A stretch of DNA of 64,000 bases from assembly GCA_963716865.1 (NCBI GenBank), contig CAVQUF010000004.1, forward strand, positions 248,001 through 312,000. The letters run 5' to 3'. Positions 40,965 to 48,708 of this stretch are shown one piece after another. Each line of letters opens with the position of its first letter. Within the stretch, counting starts at the first letter, position 1. The notes below the pieces were generated by a model. It saw nothing but the letters and a program-made list of their open reading frames with translations. It was not told the origin of the DNA and ran no database searches. Both the position numbers and the translations under genes were made by a program. The stretch comes from AC-32 sp963716865. Its GTDB lineage: Bacteria; Actinomycetota; Thermoleophilia; Gaiellales; Gaiellaceae.

Positions 40965-42388
40965 CGCCGCCAAGCATAGGCGCCGCAGGTGGCCGTGACC
41001 GCGAGCAGCGCGAGCAGGGCACGGCCCGAGCGAATCTGCGCGCCGGGAAGACCGCCGACGATTCGCGCGCAGCCGGCGAGGTACGCCGCGCACCAGCCGT
41101 TGAGCCAGGCGAGCGCGCTCCCCGCCGGCGGGTAGAGCAGGCCGGCCAGCGCGGCAGCGAAGCCGAGCCCGAGGAGCGGAGCGACGGCTGGCGCGGCGAG
41201 GGCGTTCGCAGGCACGGTCAGGAGCGGAACGGCGTGGAACTGGAGCCAGAGGACCGGGGCGGTCGCCAGGCCGCACGCCGTCGAGATCGCAAGGGCTGCG
41301 GCAAGCTTCGCGTGCAGCGGATAGCCCTCGAGCGCCCGCACGAAGCGAGGCACGAGCACGAAGATCGAACCGACCGCGGCGAACGAGAGCTGGAAGCCGG
41401 GGTCGAGCAGGTCGTATGGGTTCCACGCGAGCAGCGCCAGGGCGCCGAGTAGCAGGAGGTACCAGCGGTCCGCCTGCCTCGCCGCGAGCCACGCCAGCGA
41501 GCCGAGCGCGCCCGCGATGCCGGCCCGGACCACCGACGGCTGTGCACCCACGGCGAGCACGTATCCGCCGATCGACGCGAGAGCGCCGATCTGGCCGAGC
41601 CAGCGCGGCAGCCCGAGGAGCCAGGCGAGGACGATCGCACCTGCGGCGACGAGGGCGACGTTCTGGCCCGAGACGGCCAGGAGGTGATAGAGGCCCGAGG
41701 CGCGGAAGCGGTCGCGCAGGGGCTCCGAGAGCGCCTGCTCGTCGCCGAGGACGACGCCTTCGACCACGCCGCGCCGCTCGCCGTGGAGCCCGGGCGCGAT
41801 CGCCGAGGCCAGCCAGGCGCGGAGCCTGTCCGCGATCCCACCGAGCCCGCCGCGATGCCCGACGAGCGTCCAGCGATCCGCGCGCAGGACGACGTGGACG
41901 CCGTGGCGCCTGAGCCAGGTGCGCTCGTCGAATCCGTGCTTCGGCGGCCTCGGGAGACGAACGGTGGTGATCGCCTCGAGCACGGCTCCCTGCGGAGGCG
42001 AACGTCCGAGCGGCAGCTCGAGCAGCACGGACTCGCGCAGACGGAGACGACCGAAGCGGCGCACCTGGGCCGGAACACGCAGCTGGAAGCGCGACTTGTG
42101 AGCGGGGCCGGTGACGACGAGCAGCGAGCGCTCCGCCGTGTCCACCTTCGCGAGCAGGGCGCTTCGATCGAGCGCGTCCAGGCGGGCGCTCCCCCACCAC
42201 CAGCCGACCAGGAACAGCGATCCCGCCAGAAGCCACAAGCGCGCCTCCTCGCCGGCGAGAGCCGCAACCGCCAGCGCGGCGACGCCGAGCGCGAGGCCGG
42301 CCCACGAGGTGCGCGCGAGGTTCGCGGCCGCGATCCCCACGCAGAGCGAGGCGACGAGGCCGTGCGGCGAGGCGCGGGCGGCGCTCAC
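40937..42388 (-). CDS. comEC: DNA uptake channel ComEC, without metallo-beta-lactamase domain
   Basis: The 483-residue protein has N-terminal helices, an OB-like DUF4131 region (about residues 75-165) and the Competence membrane domain: GVVLGDEQALSEPLRDRFRASGLYHLLAVSGQNVALVA and LLDPGFQLSFAAVGSIFVLVP. It should form the inner-membrane channel for single-stranded DNA during transformation. Classical ComEC proteins of about 750 residues carry a C-terminal metallo-beta-lactamase nuclease domain; here the ORF ends after the last helix and holA follows at once. Confidence 0.9.
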   Translation of the reverse strand: MSAARASPHGLVASLCVGIAAANLARTSWAGLALGVAALAVAALAGEEARLWLLAGSLFLVGWWWGSARLDALDRSALLAKVDTAERSLLVVTGPAHKSRFQLRVPAQVRRFGRLRLRESVLLELPLGRSPPQGAVLEAITTVRLPRPPKHGFDERTWLRRHGVHVVLRADRWTLVGHRGGLGGIADRLRAWLASAIAPGLHGERRGVVEGVVLGDEQALSEPLRDRFRASGLYHLLAVSGQNVALVAAGAIVLAWLLGLPRWLGQIGALASIGGYVLAVGAQPSVVRAGIAGALGSLAWLAARQADRWYLLLLGALALLAWNPYDLLDPGFQLSFAAVGSIFVLVPRFVRALEGYPLHAKLAAALAISTACGLATAPVLWLQFHAVPLLTVPANALAAPAVAPLLGLGFAAALAGLLYPPAGSALAWLNGWCAAYLAGCARIVGGLPGAQIRSGRALLALLAVTATCGAYAWRRWQSSPRST

Positions 42389-42398
42389 CGGCCGGCTC

Positions 42399-43031
42399 TC
42401 ACGGCACGACCAGGTCGCGGAGCTGCTCGAGACGTTTCGGCCCGATCCCCGGGACGGCGTCGAGCTCGTCGACGGACTGGAACGCGCCGTGCTTCGTCCG
42501 GTAGTCGAGGATCTTCTGGGCCGTCACCGGCCCGACCCCGGGCAGCGTGTCGAGCTGCTCGAGCGTCGCGGTGCTCAGCTGCACGGGAGCGGCCGGCGCG
42601 CCGCCCGAGCCGCCCGCCCCGCCGGAACCCTCCGAGCCCGCACCGGAGGACCCGGCGCTGCCAACCACCCCTGGAGCCCCCCGCCGCGGGACGATGATCT
42701 GCTCGCCGTCCGCGAGAGGCGCGGCGAGGTTCACCTGCGCGAGGTCGGCCTTGCCCGTAGCCCCGCCGGCGCGGGCGACGGCGTCGGCGATCCGCGAGCC
42801 CTGCGAGAGCCGGTACAGGCCCGGCCTCCGCACGGCGCCGACCACGTCCACCACCACCCGCGCCGTCGGAGCCCCGGTCACGCTCGTGCCGCGGGCCGGC
42901 GGCGGGGGGAGGGATACCGCCGGTGTCGTCGTGCCCGCCGGTAGGACATAGCGAGCGGCGAGCAGGAGCAGCGCGAGCGCAACCGCGGCGGCCAGCAGCG
43001 GCCGCCGCCGCTGGAGGAGGAACTCCGGCAT
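42399..43031 (-). CDS. comEA: Competence DNA-binding protein ComEA
   Basis: The 210-residue protein has an N-terminal membrane anchor (about residues 11-30), an SLBB domain (VVVDVVGAVRRPGLYRLSQGSRIADAVARAGG), a Gly/Ser-rich linker and a C-terminal helix-hairpin-helix domain (LEQLDTLPGVGPVTAQKILDYRTKHGAFQSVDELDAVPGIGPKRLEQL). It binds incoming double-stranded DNA outside the membrane. Element copy E ends only four bases before its ATG. Confidence 0.93.
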   Translation of the reverse strand: MPEFLLQRRRPLLAAAVALALLLLAARYVLPAGTTTPAVSLPPPPARGTSVTGAPTARVVVDVVGAVRRPGLYRLSQGSRIADAVARAGGATGKADLAQVNLAAPLADGEQIIVPRRGAPGVVGSAGSSGAGSEGSGGAGGSGGAPAAPVQLSTATLEQLDTLPGVGPVTAQKILDYRTKHGAFQSVDELDAVPGIGPKRLEQLRDLVVP

Positions 43032-43035
43032 GCCC

Positions 43036-43070
43036 CGAGCGTGCCCCAGAAACCGTCACGCGTGTGTGAC
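43036..43070 (-). repeat. Intergenic ACGCTCG element, copy E (partial)
   Basis: On the minus strand: GTCACACACGCGTG (43070-43057), 14 bases, ACGCTCG (43042-43036), then GGGC and the comEA ATG. The G-rich GGGGAGGAGGCT tail of the other copies is missing. The 14-base core box is identical to that in copy C. Confidence 0.6.
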
Positions 43071-43103
43071 GCCTTCGAACCGAGATGGTGACGATTCGGG
43101 CTG

Positions 43104-45464
43104 CTAGACGACCAGGTTCACGAGCTTGCCGGGAACCACGATCGTCTGGCGCACCTGCTTTCCGTCCAGGTGCGACTGCACGCGCGAAGAGGCAAGCGCG
43201 CGCTCGACCAGCTGCTCCTCCGACTCGTCAGTCGACGCCTCGACCCGGTCGCGCACGCGGCCGTTCACCTGGATCACGAGCTCGAACGTCTCCCGGGCCA
43301 GCTTCGACTCGTCCGCGACGGGCCACGCCTGCTCCCAGAGCCGCTCGTGGCCGAGCATCGACCACAGCTCCTCGGCAACGTGCGGCGCGTACGGCTGGAT
43401 CAAGGACACCGCGGTCTCCGCAGCGAAGCGCCCGCCGGGCGCCGACGGATCACGCCCGAGCTCGTTCACCAGCTCCATCACGGCTGCGATCGGCGTGTTG
43501 AAGACGAAGCGGCGCCCGATGTCGTCGCCCACCCTCGCGATCGTCTCGTGCGCCTTGCGCACCAGCGGCCCGCCCTCGCTCTCCGGTGCGGCGGCCGCCT
43601 CGTGGACGATCCGCCAGAGCCGCCGCAGGAAGCGGGCGATCCCCTCGACGCCTTCCGCGGTCCAGTCCATGTCCTGGTCGGCAGGGCCAAGGAAAAGGAT
43701 GTAGAGCCGCACGGCATCCGCGCCGTGCTTCTCGACCAGCTCGTTCGGTCCCGTGACGTTGCCCTTCGTCTTCGACATCTTCACGCCCCCCTGGCGAACC
43801 CAGCCCTGGTGGAACAGCCGCTGGAAGGGCTCGCGGAAGCCGAGCAGGCCGAAGTCGTTGAGCGCCTTGACGAAGAAGCGCGAGTAGAGCAAGTGTCCGG
43901 TCGCGTGGTCGATCCCGCCGACGTACTGGTCGACGGGCATCCAGTAGTCGACCAGTCGCTGCTCGAACGGGGCCGCGTCGTCGTGCGGGTCGCAGTAGCG
44001 AAGGAAATACCAGGACGAGTCGACGAACGTGTCCATCGTGTCGGCCTCCCGCCGGCCGTTGCCCGCGCAGCGGGGGCAGGCCACGTTCATCCACTCCTCG
44101 TTCGAGGCGAGCGGCGGCTTGCCCTTCGGCCGGTAGTCCTCGACTTCCGGCAGGAGCACCGGCAGGTCGTCGTCCGGAACCGGGACGACCCCGCACCGCT
44201 CGCAGTAGACGATCGGGATCGGGCAGCCCCAGTACCGCTGGCGCGAGAACGACCAGTCGCGCAGGCGGTAGCTGACGGCCGGCGCGCCCCTCCCCGCCTC
44301 GCGAAGCCACTCGACGATCCGGCCCTTGGCCTGGTCTGCCGGCAGGCCGCTGAACTCACCCGAGTCGACGAGCGCATCCGTCTCCTCGTCGATCACGGGG
44401 CGGATCGGCAGGTCGTAGCGCTCGGCGAACTCGCGGTCGCGCTCGTCGTGGGCGGGCACGGCCATGATCGCACCGGTGCCGTAGTCCATCAGCACGTAGT
44501 CGGCGATCCAGACGGGGATCCGTTCGCCGTTCACCGGATTGACGACATGATGGCCCGTGAAGATGCCGTCCTTCTCCTTCGTCTGGCGCTCCTCGACCGG
44601 GCGGGCTGCCGCCTTCTCGACGTAGGCACGCACGTCGTCGCTCGCCAGGCGCTCGACGAACGGATGCTCGGGCGCGAGGACGAAGAAGGTCGCGCCGAAG
44701 AGCGTGTCGGGCCGCGTGGTGAAGACGGCGATGTCCGCGTCGAGCTCCTCGTCCCGGAAGAGCACCTCGGCGCCTTCCGAGCGGCCGATCCAGTTGCGTT
44801 GAATGGTCTTCGTCCGCTCCGGCCACTCGATCCGCGCCAGGTCCTCGAGCAGCTGGTCGGCGTACGCGGTGATCCGGAAGAACCACTGCTCCATGTTCCT
44901 GGCGACGACCGGCGTCCCGCAGCGCTCGCAGCGCCCGTCGATCACGTACTCGTTCGCGACGACCGTCTGGTCCTTCGGGCACCAGTTGACAGGCGCCTCC
45001 CTGCGGTACGCGAGCCCCGCCTCGAAGAACCGGACGAACAGCCACTGCGTCCAGCGGTAGTAGTCCGGCTCGTGCGCGGAGACCTCGCGGTCCCAGTCGA
45101 TAGCCCAGCCGAGACGGCGCATCCCTGCCCGGATCCCGGCGATGTTGCCTTCGATGATCTCCCGCGGATGACCGCCCTCGCGGATGGCGGCGTTTTCGGC
45201 AGGCAGCCCGAACGAGTCCCAGCCCATCGGGCGCAGGACGGTCGACCCGCAGCGTCGGTGGTAGTGCGTGAGCACGTCGCCGAGCGTGTAGTTGAGAACG
45301 TGGCCCATGTGCAGCGTCCCGGAGGGATACGGCAGCATCTCCAGCATGTAGAACTTCCGCCCCCTGTCTGCCCCGGGCTCCGGGTCGTCGACGTAGAAGG
45401 CGCGCTCGTCCTCCCACACGCGCTGCCACTTCGCCTCGATCGCCTTCGGGTCGTACGTCTCCAT
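43104..45464 (-). CDS. leuS: Leucyl-tRNA synthetase
   Basis: The 786-residue class I synthetase charges tRNA-Leu. The HIGH motif is HMGH (residues 52-55), and the KMSKS loop appears as KMSKTKGNV. The editing domain (about residues 215-400) keeps TTRPDTLFGATFFVLAPEHP and GTGAIMAVPAHDERD, and a Zn-binding cysteine set WCPKDQTVVANEYVIDGRCERCG is present. The C-terminal anticodon-binding part is complete. The ATG follows a GGAGGCGAG site. A leader peptide and a terminator lie directly upstream, indicating attenuation by leucine supply. The intact tRNA-Leu gene at 19017 would be one substrate. Confidence 0.97.
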   Translation of the reverse strand: METYDPKAIEAKWQRVWEDERAFYVDDPEPGADRGRKFYMLEMLPYPSGTLHMGHVLNYTLGDVLTHYHRRCGSTVLRPMGWDSFGLPAENAAIREGGHPREIIEGNIAGIRAGMRRLGWAIDWDREVSAHEPDYYRWTQWLFVRFFEAGLAYRREAPVNWCPKDQTVVANEYVIDGRCERCGTPVVARNMEQWFFRITAYADQLLEDLARIEWPERTKTIQRNWIGRSEGAEVLFRDEELDADIAVFTTRPDTLFGATFFVLAPEHPFVERLASDDVRAYVEKAAARPVEERQTKEKDGIFTGHHVVNPVNGERIPVWIADYVLMDYGTGAIMAVPAHDERDREFAERYDLPIRPVIDEETDALVDSGEFSGLPADQAKGRIVEWLREAGRGAPAVSYRLRDWSFSRQRYWGCPIPIVYCERCGVVPVPDDDLPVLLPEVEDYRPKGKPPLASNEEWMNVACPRCAGNGRREADTMDTFVDSSWYFLRYCDPHDDAAPFEQRLVDYWMPVDQYVGGIDHATGHLLYSRFFVKALNDFGLLGFREPFQRLFHQGWVRQGGVKMSKTKGNVTGPNELVEKHGADAVRLYILFLGPADQDMDWTAEGVEGIARFLRRLWRIVHEAAAAPESEGGPLVRKAHETIARVGDDIGRRFVFNTPIAAVMELVNELGRDPSAPGGRFAAETAVSLIQPYAPHVAEELWSMLGHERLWEQAWPVADESKLARETFELVIQVNGRVRDRVEASTDESEEQLVERALASSRVQSHLDGKQVRQTIVVPGKLVNLVV

Positions 45465-45479
45465 CTCGCCTCCGGATAC

Positions 45480-45505
45480 AAAAAGACCTCTCGCTCGGAG
45501 AGGCC
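45480..45505 (-). terminator. Intrinsic terminator in the leuS leader (attenuator)
   Basis: On the minus strand GGCCTCTC (45505-45498), loop CGAGC, GAGAGGTC (45492-45485) and TTTTT (45484-45480) form a textbook terminator 16 bases before the leuS ATG. A terminator in this position only makes sense if read-through is regulated. A second hairpin, GGAAGCCACCGCG to CGCGGCAGCTTCC (45544-45509), lies just upstream of it. Confidence 0.85.
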
Positions 45506-45547
45506 GGATGGAAGCTGCCGCGACCGGGGCCGCGGTGGCTTCCTGCG

Positions 45548-45568
45548 CTACTCGAGAAGCTGCTCCAT
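45548..45568 (-). CDS. leuS leader peptide MEQLLE
   Basis: A six-codon ORF, ATG GAG CAG CTT CTC GAG TAG, encodes M-E-Q-L-L-E. It has two adjacent leucine codons, one of them CTT, which should be rare in so GC-rich a genome. A TAAAGT box (45582-45577) lies eight bases before the ATG, so the leader would be translated from a leaderless mRNA. It is followed by a hairpin and the terminator before leuS. Ribosome stalling at the leucine codons would link leuS transcription to charged tRNA-Leu. Confidence 0.75.
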   Translation of the reverse strand: MEQLLE

Positions 45569-45613
45569 TGCGGGTGACTTTAGCATCCCATCATCGAAAA
45601 CAGGAGGTGCGAG

Positions 45614-46006
45614 TTGGCCGGATACACCAAGCTGAACCTGAAGGAGGACGTCGAGGACCAGGCGCCGAAATTCGGGATGCCGGAGCTCGAGTTCCGGATG
45701 GCGCGCGTCCCGCTCGAGCTCGAGAGCTCCGGGGTCTCGTACATGCGGATCGAGCCGAACTTCCGCCTTCCCTTCGGGCACACGCACAACGTGCAAGAAG
45801 AGGTCTACGTGCTCGTCAGCGGCAGCGCGCGGCTGAAGCTCGACGACGACGTGATCGACCTGAAGCCGTTCGACGCCGTCCGCATCCACAGGGAGACGAT
45901 GCGGAACCTCGAGGGTGGCCCCGACGGCGCCGAGCTGATCGCGATCGGCGCGCCGAACACCGGACCGGGCGACGGCCCGATGACGCAGGGCTGGTGGCAG
46001 GACTAG
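45614..46006 (+). CDS. Small cupin-domain protein
   Basis: The 130-residue single-domain cupin has motif 1 GHTHNVQEEVYVLVSGSARLKLDD (His, His, Glu positions) and motif 2 LKPFDAVRIHRETMRNLEG. The metal and substrate are unknown. The TTG start at 45614 is supported by an AGGAGGTG ribosome binding site eight bases upstream. It is divergent from the leuS leader and overlaps the lysA start by 13 bases, so the two are probably co-expressed. Confidence 0.85.
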   Translation: MAGYTKLNLKEDVEDQAPKFGMPELEFRMARVPLELESSGVSYMRIEPNFRLPFGHTHNVQEEVYVLVSGSARLKLDDDVIDLKPFDAVRIHRETMRNLEGGPDGAELIAIGAPNTGPGDGPMTQGWWQD

Positions 46007-47274
46007 GCGGACCCTTCCCGGACACGGCGGCCGTCGAGCGCGGCGAGCTGGCGCTCGGCGGCGTCTCCGCCGCCTCGCTGGCCGGGGAGTTCGGGACGCC
46101 GCTCGTCGTCTACTGCGAGCAGACCGTTCTGTCTGCTGCGCGCGCCTATCTCCACGCGGCTCCGGATGCGCTCGTCCTCTACAGCGTCAAGGCGTTTCCG
46201 AGCCTGGCCCTGCTGCGGCTGCTCGGGGCCGAGGGGCTCGGGGCGGACGTCTCGACCCACGGGGAGCTCACGTTCGCGCAGCGGGCGGGCATCGCCGGCG
46301 GACGGATCGTCGTCCACGGGAACAACAAGGACGACGAGGAGCTGCGCGCGGCCGCGGGAGCCGGCGCGCGCTTCGTCGTGCTGGACGCGCTCGACGAGGT
46401 CGGGCGAGCGGCCTCAGCCGGAGTCCGACGCGTACTCGTACGCGTCACGCCTGGCATCGACGCTGATACGCACGCGGCGATCAGGACGGCCCACCACGGC
46501 TCGAAGTTCGGCCTCCCGCCCGAGCAGGCCGCAGCGGCGATCGCCGAGGGCCGGGCCGCGGGGCTCGAGGTCGCCGGGCTCCACCTGCACATCGGCTCGC
46601 AGCTGCTCGACACCGAGGCGGCGAGGTCGAGCATCGACTGGCTCGGGGCCTTCGCAGCCGACTGCCGCGCGGAGCTCGGCTGGGAGCCGGGCGTGATCGA
46701 CCTCGGCGGCGGGCTCGGGATCCAGCACGTCGAGGGCGAGCGGCCCCCGGCGATCGCGCAGTTCGTGGGCGCGCTCCTCGAGCGGCTCGACCACGCGTGG
46801 GCGCTCCACGGCCTCTCTCGCCCCGCGGTGATTCTCGAGCCCGGGCGATCGCTCGTCGGCCACGCGGCCGTGACGCTCTACCGCGTGGGCGTCGTGAAGC
46901 GGGCCACCGGGACCACGACCTACGTCGCGATCGACGGCGGCATGTCCGACAACCCCCGCCCGCAGCTCTACGGCGCCCGCTACGAGGCGCTGCTCGCGAA
47001 CCGCGCGGACGAGGAGCCGTCCGGCGCCTACACCGTCTGCGGCAAGCACTGTGAGTCGGGCGACGTGCTGATCGACTCCGTCCGCCTTCCCGAGCCGCGC
47101 CGCGGCGACCTGCTCGCGGTGCCCGGTACCGGCGCGTACACGCTCTCGATGGGCTCGAACTACAACGCGGTCCCGCGCCCGGCCGCCGTGCTCGTCTCGA
47201 ATGGAGAGGCGCGCCTGATCCGCCGCCGCGAGACCGTCCACGACCTGCTCGCGCTGGAGGAGCCGGCTACCTGA
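45994..47274 (+). CDS. lysA: Diaminopimelate decarboxylase
   Basis: The 426-residue PLP enzyme makes lysine from meso-diaminopimelate. The PLP lysine is in LYSVKAFPSLALLRLL, and HGNNKDDEELRAA, GLHLHIGSQLLD, DLGGGLGIQH, LEPGRSLVGHA and the active-site cysteine region CGKHCESGDVLID are all conserved. I chose the GTG at 45994, within the cupin 3' end, because longer readings run through the cupin gene. Its 3' end overlaps the convergent phosphoesterase gene by eight bases. Confidence 0.95.
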   Translation: MAGLGGPFPDTAAVERGELALGGVSAASLAGEFGTPLVVYCEQTVLSAARAYLHAAPDALVLYSVKAFPSLALLRLLGAEGLGADVSTHGELTFAQRAGIAGGRIVVHGNNKDDEELRAAAGAGARFVVLDALDEVGRAASAGVRRVLVRVTPGIDADTHAAIRTAHHGSKFGLPPEQAAAAIAEGRAAGLEVAGLHLHIGSQLLDTEAARSSIDWLGAFAADCRAELGWEPGVIDLGGGLGIQHVEGERPPAIAQFVGALLERLDHAWALHGLSRPAVILEPGRSLVGHAAVTLYRVGVVKRATGTTTYVAIDGGMSDNPRPQLYGARYEALLANRADEEPSGAYTVCGKHCESGDVLIDSVRLPEPRRGDLLAVPGTGAYTLSMGSNYNAVPRPAAVLVSNGEARLIRRRETVHDLLALEEPAT

Positions 47275-48679
47275 ACGGCGGGTGAAGCCGCAGCAGGAAG
47301 GGGGGCCGCGGCTTCTGGGTGAAGTCGAAGTCGCGGGTCAGGTCACCGAGTATCGGGACGTTCTCGCGCACGGTCGGCCGAGGGTCGGGCCGGCCGTCGT
47401 TCTTCGGGTCGAGCCGCTGTCCGCCGAGGAAGTCGTCCTCGATGAACTTGGCGTACGCGTCGAAGCTCAGGGTCTGGTGGTCGATGTACCCCCGCTTCGC
47501 ATAGGGCGAGATCACGAGTGCCGGGACCCGCAGGCCGTAGCCGTTCTGGTCGACCGCGGGCGGGACGACGTGGTCGTAAAAGCCGCCCCAGTCGTCCCAG
47601 GCCAGAAAGATCGCGCTCGAGCGCCAGTCGGGACTTCTCATGACCGCGTTGACGACGCTCGTCACGTAGGACTGCCCGGCCCTGATCGACGCGGGCGGGT
47701 GGTCACTGATTGGGTTGCTCGGCACGAGCCAGGAGACGGCCGGCAGGTTCCCGTTGCGCGCGGCCCGGAAGAAGTACCGCGTCGAGACAACGTTTCGGAG
47801 CTGCTTGTTCTGCCTGACCGTCGAGAACCACGGGAGCGGGTTCCAGATGCCCGGCGTCTTTGCGCTCTGCGGCACCAAACCACAGATCATCTCGTCCTCC
47901 TGGCAGTCCGGCTGCGCCCCGGTGAAGACGTAGTAGCGCCAGGAGACGTGGTACTTGTGCAGCAGATAGGTGAGGTCGGTCCAGGCGTAGTCGGGCTTGC
48001 GGTTGGTCGGGTTTTGCGGCTCGTGGGGCGGTGCGAGCGGATTCTCGATCGCGTTCACGCAGCTCATCGGATCGCCACGGCGCCTACAGCGGGCCGACCA
48101 CTCCGAGACCATGAAGAGGTGATCTGGCAGGCTCCAGGACGAGTCCGGTTGGAACATGTGGTCCTGGAGCACGAAGTTCCGCGCGTAGGCCCAGTAGTTC
48201 GGGAGCTCGCGTCCGTCGTGGTAGCCCATCACGTCCGGGGGGCGGCCCGACGTGCACTGCGGTGCGTTCGGGTGCGCCTTGCAGCCGTGCTTGAGGCCGC
48301 GGCGCGCTTGCCTGATGAAGCCGTTCATTTTGCCGCCGTTTATGTCGCGGATCGCGTCCAGGTGCTCGTGCGACCCGCCCGAGTCTCGGGCCAGCCGGTC
48401 GTGATACGGCCTGACGCACCGGTGCCGGAGCGGATCCGGCACGCAGACCGTGAACCTGCCGTTTCGCCTCGGAATCCCGTCCGCTCCGGGATAGGTGCCG
48501 AAGTAGTGATCGAACGAGCGGTTCTCCTGCATGACCACGATCACATGGCGGATCTTGTGGATGCCCGCCGCCGCCGGCCGCGTTGGCCGTTCCCGGCGCA
48601 AGGCGGAGCCGCCGCATCCGGCCACCGTCAGCACCACGAGTGCGAGCGAGAAGACCGCTCGAAACCCCACTGCCCGCAT
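47267..48679 (-). CDS. Phospholipase C / acid phosphatase family lipoprotein
   Basis: The 470-residue protein has a signal peptide with lipobox LTVAGC (Cys22) and the phosphoesterase family motifs: HVIVVMQENRSFDHYFGTYPGADG at the N terminus (catalytic metal site), GGSHEHLDA, NYWAYARNFVLQDHMFQPDSSWSLPDHLFMVSEWSA, and FLAWDDWGGFYDHVVPP with VPALVISPYAKRG toward the C terminus. It should hydrolyse phosphodiester or phosphomonoester bonds on the outer face of the membrane. The natural substrate is not evident. Confidence 0.87.
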   Translation of the reverse strand: MRAVGFRAVFSLALVVLTVAGCGGSALRRERPTRPAAAGIHKIRHVIVVMQENRSFDHYFGTYPGADGIPRRNGRFTVCVPDPLRHRCVRPYHDRLARDSGGSHEHLDAIRDINGGKMNGFIRQARRGLKHGCKAHPNAPQCTSGRPPDVMGYHDGRELPNYWAYARNFVLQDHMFQPDSSWSLPDHLFMVSEWSARCRRRGDPMSCVNAIENPLAPPHEPQNPTNRKPDYAWTDLTYLLHKYHVSWRYYVFTGAQPDCQEDEMICGLVPQSAKTPGIWNPLPWFSTVRQNKQLRNVVSTRYFFRAARNGNLPAVSWLVPSNPISDHPPASIRAGQSYVTSVVNAVMRSPDWRSSAIFLAWDDWGGFYDHVVPPAVDQNGYGLRVPALVISPYAKRGYIDHQTLSFDAYAKFIEDDFLGGQRLDPKNDGRPDPRPTVRENVPILGDLTRDFDFTQKPRPPFLLRLHPPFR

Positions 48680-48708
48680 GATCCCACGCCGGGCGGCCCG
48701 AGTGGCGG

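Noticed and set aside
45465..45568. T-box riboswitch upstream of leuS
   Set aside because: The conserved T-box bulge sequence and a long specifier stem are missing; a short leader peptide with leucine codons explains the terminator better.
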